Below are positions 56,501-58,965 of a stretch of 58,965 bases of DNA, piece by piece. The notes beneath the pieces were generated by a model that saw nothing but the letters and a program-made list of their open reading frames with translations, made no database searches and was not told the origin of the DNA. Made by a program: the position numbers and the translations under genes. Source of the DNA: a virus; the IMG/VR virus record IMGVR_UViG_3300012210_000001, positions 1 through 58,965 of that record; one strand, given 5' to 3'. Positions within the stretch are counted from its first letter, which is position 1, and each line of letters starts with the position of its first letter.

Positions 56501-56658
56501 TGACTAATCCATTATATGCCCAAGTAAACAAAGACTACCGATTATCAATGAAGTCCACAGCAAATAGGTCAATAGACCAAAATGATAAGCCGTTACACCT
56601 ATGCAAAATAGAAAGAATAAAAAAAACATACGAGGTACTCCATGACCTGCTTAGTTAA
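56500..56658 (+). CDS. Small basic protein
   Basis: 52 residues (MTNPLYAQVNKDYRLSMKST onward). The start overlaps the upstream stop (TAATG) and the end overlaps the appendage gene by 17 bases. It may simply couple translation. No family. Confidence 0.45.
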   Translation: MTNPLYAQVNKDYRLSMKSTANRSIDQNDKPLHLCKIERIKKTYEVLHDLLS

Positions 56659-58651
56659 TGCCGTCATACCCGCCAGTCAATTCATGATCGCACCGTCCTT
56701 ACAGCAGGACTTTATTGACAAAGACACAGGCGAATTACTTGCCTTTGGCATTGTCACGTTCTACCGTGATGCGGATCATCTGACTAAAAAGCCAGTCTAT
56801 GCCGTGAGTGGGCCACCTGACGATCCTATCTTCACCGAATTGCCTAATCCTTTGATCTTAAGCGCAATCGGTACCTTCATTGATCCTAATAATGATCAAG
56901 ACATCATCCCCTACTATCGCCCTTATGACGATGAAGGAAATGTTGACCTTTATTATATTACCGTATACAGCGCCGATGATCAAGGGAATCCAGCGGTATT
57001 GCAATTTACGCGAGATCACTATCCTACGGTTAATATTAGTTCTAATAATACGCAAGTGTTTGCTGAGAACTTTTTGCCCAATGGACAGTTTTTATTACAT
57101 ATTACACAATCCAATCCCCTGGTCAATACTACTTCCATATTTCCGGTGGCGTATGGTTATTGGCAGTTCGCGCAAACATTGAATACCACTTCCGTTAATG
57201 CCGTCACTTTCCCACGCTTCAATTCGCCCAGTGATAATCCACTTCAAGACCCACGTTATGCGTGTCAAATCGCATGTACCTTAGCTGATCCAGCCGATGA
57301 TCGAAAAGATTTATATAATACAATTACTAATGTTAATTTTATGCAAGGCCAAGACTTAACATTTAGTATTACGACTTATTCCAATGATGGCAATAATCAT
57401 AATGTCAATTTTATTATAGAGCAAAATTTTGGAGTAGGTGGTTCACCTTCTGTCCAGACCGTTATTGAAACATTATTAGTGACTCCTGAAATACAGGCAT
57501 TTACTATTAACTTTACAATGCCTTCTACAATTGGGAAGACACTCTCTTCCTTAAATGGCGATACACTGAACTTAATACTCAGAGGGCCGATATCATCTAC
57601 TTCAACAATCAGTTATACCAACGCTATTTTAGTAGAAGGGACTTTTGCTGCTTTAACATATCGTCCTTTGACTCCTGAACAAGACACCGCTTTTTCATTA
57701 TCGGCTGTCTTTGATATTCCATTTTATAATGGGACTGATATTGGAAAGTTTGTTCAATTAACTCAATCAAATACGAGTAGATCGCTCCCCGGCTTTAAAT
57801 ATACCGATCTGTCCACCATATTAATTTTCCCTGGAATGCATTTTGCATATGTCGGCTCAACGGCTCCCAATGGTTTCAAAATTGAAAATGGTGATTCTTT
57901 TGCGGTACAAGCCGGAGGTGATTTAACCCCTTATGTGGATTTATTTAATGTCATCTTGCCAGGCTCTACGACAGGAACTTATGAATATGGTACGGGTATT
58001 AATGGATTTACAAATGCCACAGATATTACAGGATTAGGCCCACTTCCCGATAATCAATTATATATTGTTTGGAACCGATTTGACATTGCTCAACCTGCAC
58101 CGGATGCGGGTACATCAGGCTTCACATTTGTCTTAACAACTACTTTAACTCCTAATGTGAATCGTCAGGTATATACGCAAACAGTTCTACCTGCATCATC
58201 CATTACGGCGGGTCATTATTATCGTTTACCCGTCAACACAACCGGACCTCAATTTGTTCAAATGTTCTGGTTCACCATTGATGGTATAGGCACACAACCC
58301 GCTCCGGCTTTTAATAGTGTGGTCAAAATTGATCTCTTATCAACCGATACAGCTTTACAAGTACGCGATAAGATCGTGCGATTTGCCAACGGATTATTCC
58401 AAATACCGGACTTACAGGGCAGATCAATTCGATACTGGAATAATGGTTCTTATCATGATCCTATTCAATCGGATGCGCGCCAACCTTCGCAAAATAATAC
58501 CGCAAGTGTTGTTTCACCGGGGTTCATTTCATATATCACCGGAAATCAGGGTGACAATATTGGTTCATTTGATTTAGAAAACTTATTACCTGATCCAATA
58601 GGGACTTTTAATACTCAAGATTTATATTTTAACGCCATCATCAAAACTTAA
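56642..58651 (+). CDS. Tail appendage/collar-type receptor protein
   Basis: 669 residues. The N-terminal QQDFIDKDTGELLAFGIVTF, SGPPDDPIFTELPNPLILSA and QFTRDHYP form a virion-attachment module seen in phage tail proteins. The middle is beta-rich. The C-terminus IPDLQGRSIRYWNNGSYHDP...NQGDNIGSFDLENL resembles tail-collar domains. It probably anchors or is part of the host-binding fibre complex with the protein at 397. Confidence 0.8.
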   Translation: MTCLVNAVIPASQFMIAPSLQQDFIDKDTGELLAFGIVTFYRDADHLTKKPVYAVSGPPDDPIFTELPNPLILSAIGTFIDPNNDQDIIPYYRPYDDEGNVDLYYITVYSADDQGNPAVLQFTRDHYPTVNISSNNTQVFAENFLPNGQFLLHITQSNPLVNTTSIFPVAYGYWQFAQTLNTTSVNAVTFPRFNSPSDNPLQDPRYACQIACTLADPADDRKDLYNTITNVNFMQGQDLTFSITTYSNDGNNHNVNFIIEQNFGVGGSPSVQTVIETLLVTPEIQAFTINFTMPSTIGKTLSSLNGDTLNLILRGPISSTSTISYTNAILVEGTFAALTYRPLTPEQDTAFSLSAVFDIPFYNGTDIGKFVQLTQSNTSRSLPGFKYTDLSTILIFPGMHFAYVGSTAPNGFKIENGDSFAVQAGGDLTPYVDLFNVILPGSTTGTYEYGTGINGFTNATDITGLGPLPDNQLYIVWNRFDIAQPAPDAGTSGFTFVLTTTLTPNVNRQVYTQTVLPASSITAGHYYRLPVNTTGPQFVQMFWFTIDGIGTQPAPAFNSVVKIDLLSTDTALQVRDKIVRFANGLFQIPDLQGRSIRYWNNGSYHDPIQSDARQPSQNNTASVVSPGFISYITGNQGDNIGSFDLENLLPDPIGTFNTQDLYFNAIIKT

Positions 58652-58663
58652 TCGGAGACATGA

Positions 58664-58965
58664 ATGCAAAGCGTCAGCACTAATTTAACAATTGCCAGTT
58701 CGCAAAATGGAATACCGTTTTATGCTATTCCTTGGACATCCATCAGCCAACAGATTGCACTTACACAGAATACGAGCGTAGGAGTTGCCATTCCCCAAGG
58801 TATGAATGCCGCTATTTTATATTATTCATCGGGTGCCACTGTAATGGTCAAGCAAGATTTAATTGGCGTGCCATTAACAGCGCCTACGAGCAGTTTTACA
58901 TTAACATCCGCAAAAATTAATCCACCGAGTTTAATAGTGGATGCGACCGATAGTAATGGTAATAA
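58664..58965 (+). CDS. Small tail-associated protein, 5' part (continues at 2-214)
   Basis: It starts MQSVSTNLTIASSQNGIPF with GGAG 6 bases upstream (an ATG at 58660 is out of frame). Beta-rich (TSISQQIALTQNTSVGVAIP). It reads through the end of the window into base 1 onward to give 130 residues. It lies between the appendage and the FITE-repeat protein, so a structural role is likely. Confidence 0.75.
   Translation, partial: MQSVSTNLTIASSQNGIPFYAIPWTSISQQIALTQNTSVGVAIPQGMNAAILYYSSGATVMVKQDLIGVPLTAPTSSFTLTSAKINPPSLIVDATDSNGN
58843..58965. repeat. Terminal direct repeat, right copy
   Basis: This is the second copy of the 123-base repeat at the window start. Joining the copies restores an uninterrupted 130-residue gene that starts at 58664 and ends at 214, which supports circular closure rather than two separate repeats. 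Confidence 0.9.

Noticed and set aside
1-58965. Integrase, attachment site or prophage state
   Set aside because: No recombinase motif was seen and none of the tRNA genes is flanked by an integrase-like gene.

Overview
The window is a complete, circularly permuted genome of a short-tailed (P22-like podovirus-type) phage. The first 123 bases are repeated exactly at the end (58843-58965), and the repeat cuts through one open gene that reads across the junction, so the unique length is 58,842 bp. The genome is AT-rich. Virion genes match the P22 morphogenesis order, and the accessory genes (CsrA homologues, Lar-like zinc ribbons, YopX, a lipoprotein, DUF3310) suggest a Gram-negative, probably gammaproteobacterial host. 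That host inference is mine. I see no integrase, excisionase or obvious lysogeny repressor.

Layout. (1) 56642-58965 plus 1-5938, plus strand: tail appendages, tail fibre, small virion proteins and a membrane/coiled-coil protein. (2) 6177-8763, plus: tRNA-Thr(UGU) followed directly by an RtcB RNA ligase, small genes and tRNA-Pro(UGG). (3) 8971-19180, mostly minus: a chain of small genes, many joined by ATGA overlaps, with DUF3310, CsrA, a RecA-like ATPase, YopX and zinc-ribbon proteins. It is interrupted at 13086-13928 by a plus-strand tRNA-Leu cassette. (4) 19181-19931: a 750-bp non-coding region with hairpins, repeats and an AT-rich tract, which is a candidate replication origin, followed by a plus-strand VRR-NUC nuclease. 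(5) 20404-27003, minus: small genes including a second, insertion-bearing CsrA-like protein, an orphan Phd antitoxin and a DnaQ-type exonuclease. Several promoters here carry paired 9-bp GTAC repeats. (6) 27128-28765: an HTH/terminase-small-like gene, a small gene and a candidate sRNA. (7) 28176-33398, minus: more tiny genes. (8) 33506-42041, plus: a DUF2384-type antitoxin domain protein, a PRPP-synthetase-like plus nicotinamide phosphoribosyltransferase-like pair (a NARP1-type NAD+ restoration candidate), then small genes. (9) 42120-56658, plus: terminase, portal, scaffold, coat, P22 gp4-like and gp10-like tail proteins, and ejection proteins.

How it may work together. The structural block builds a P22-style capsid and tail. 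Two divergent arms of very small genes look like host-takeover and counter-defence cargo. tRNA plus RtcB would resist anticodon nucleases, the NAD+ pair would resist NAD-depleting defences, and the orphan antitoxins would blunt toxin-antitoxin abortive infection. Two CsrA proteins could remodel host mRNA use. I recognise no DNA polymerase, primase, replicative helicase or endolysin, so replication probably leans on the host and the lysis enzyme is unidentified. Two promoter classes recur: GTAC-repeat promoters in the left-directed arm, and promoters whose -10 element lies 6-7 nt before the start codon, predicting leaderless mRNAs.
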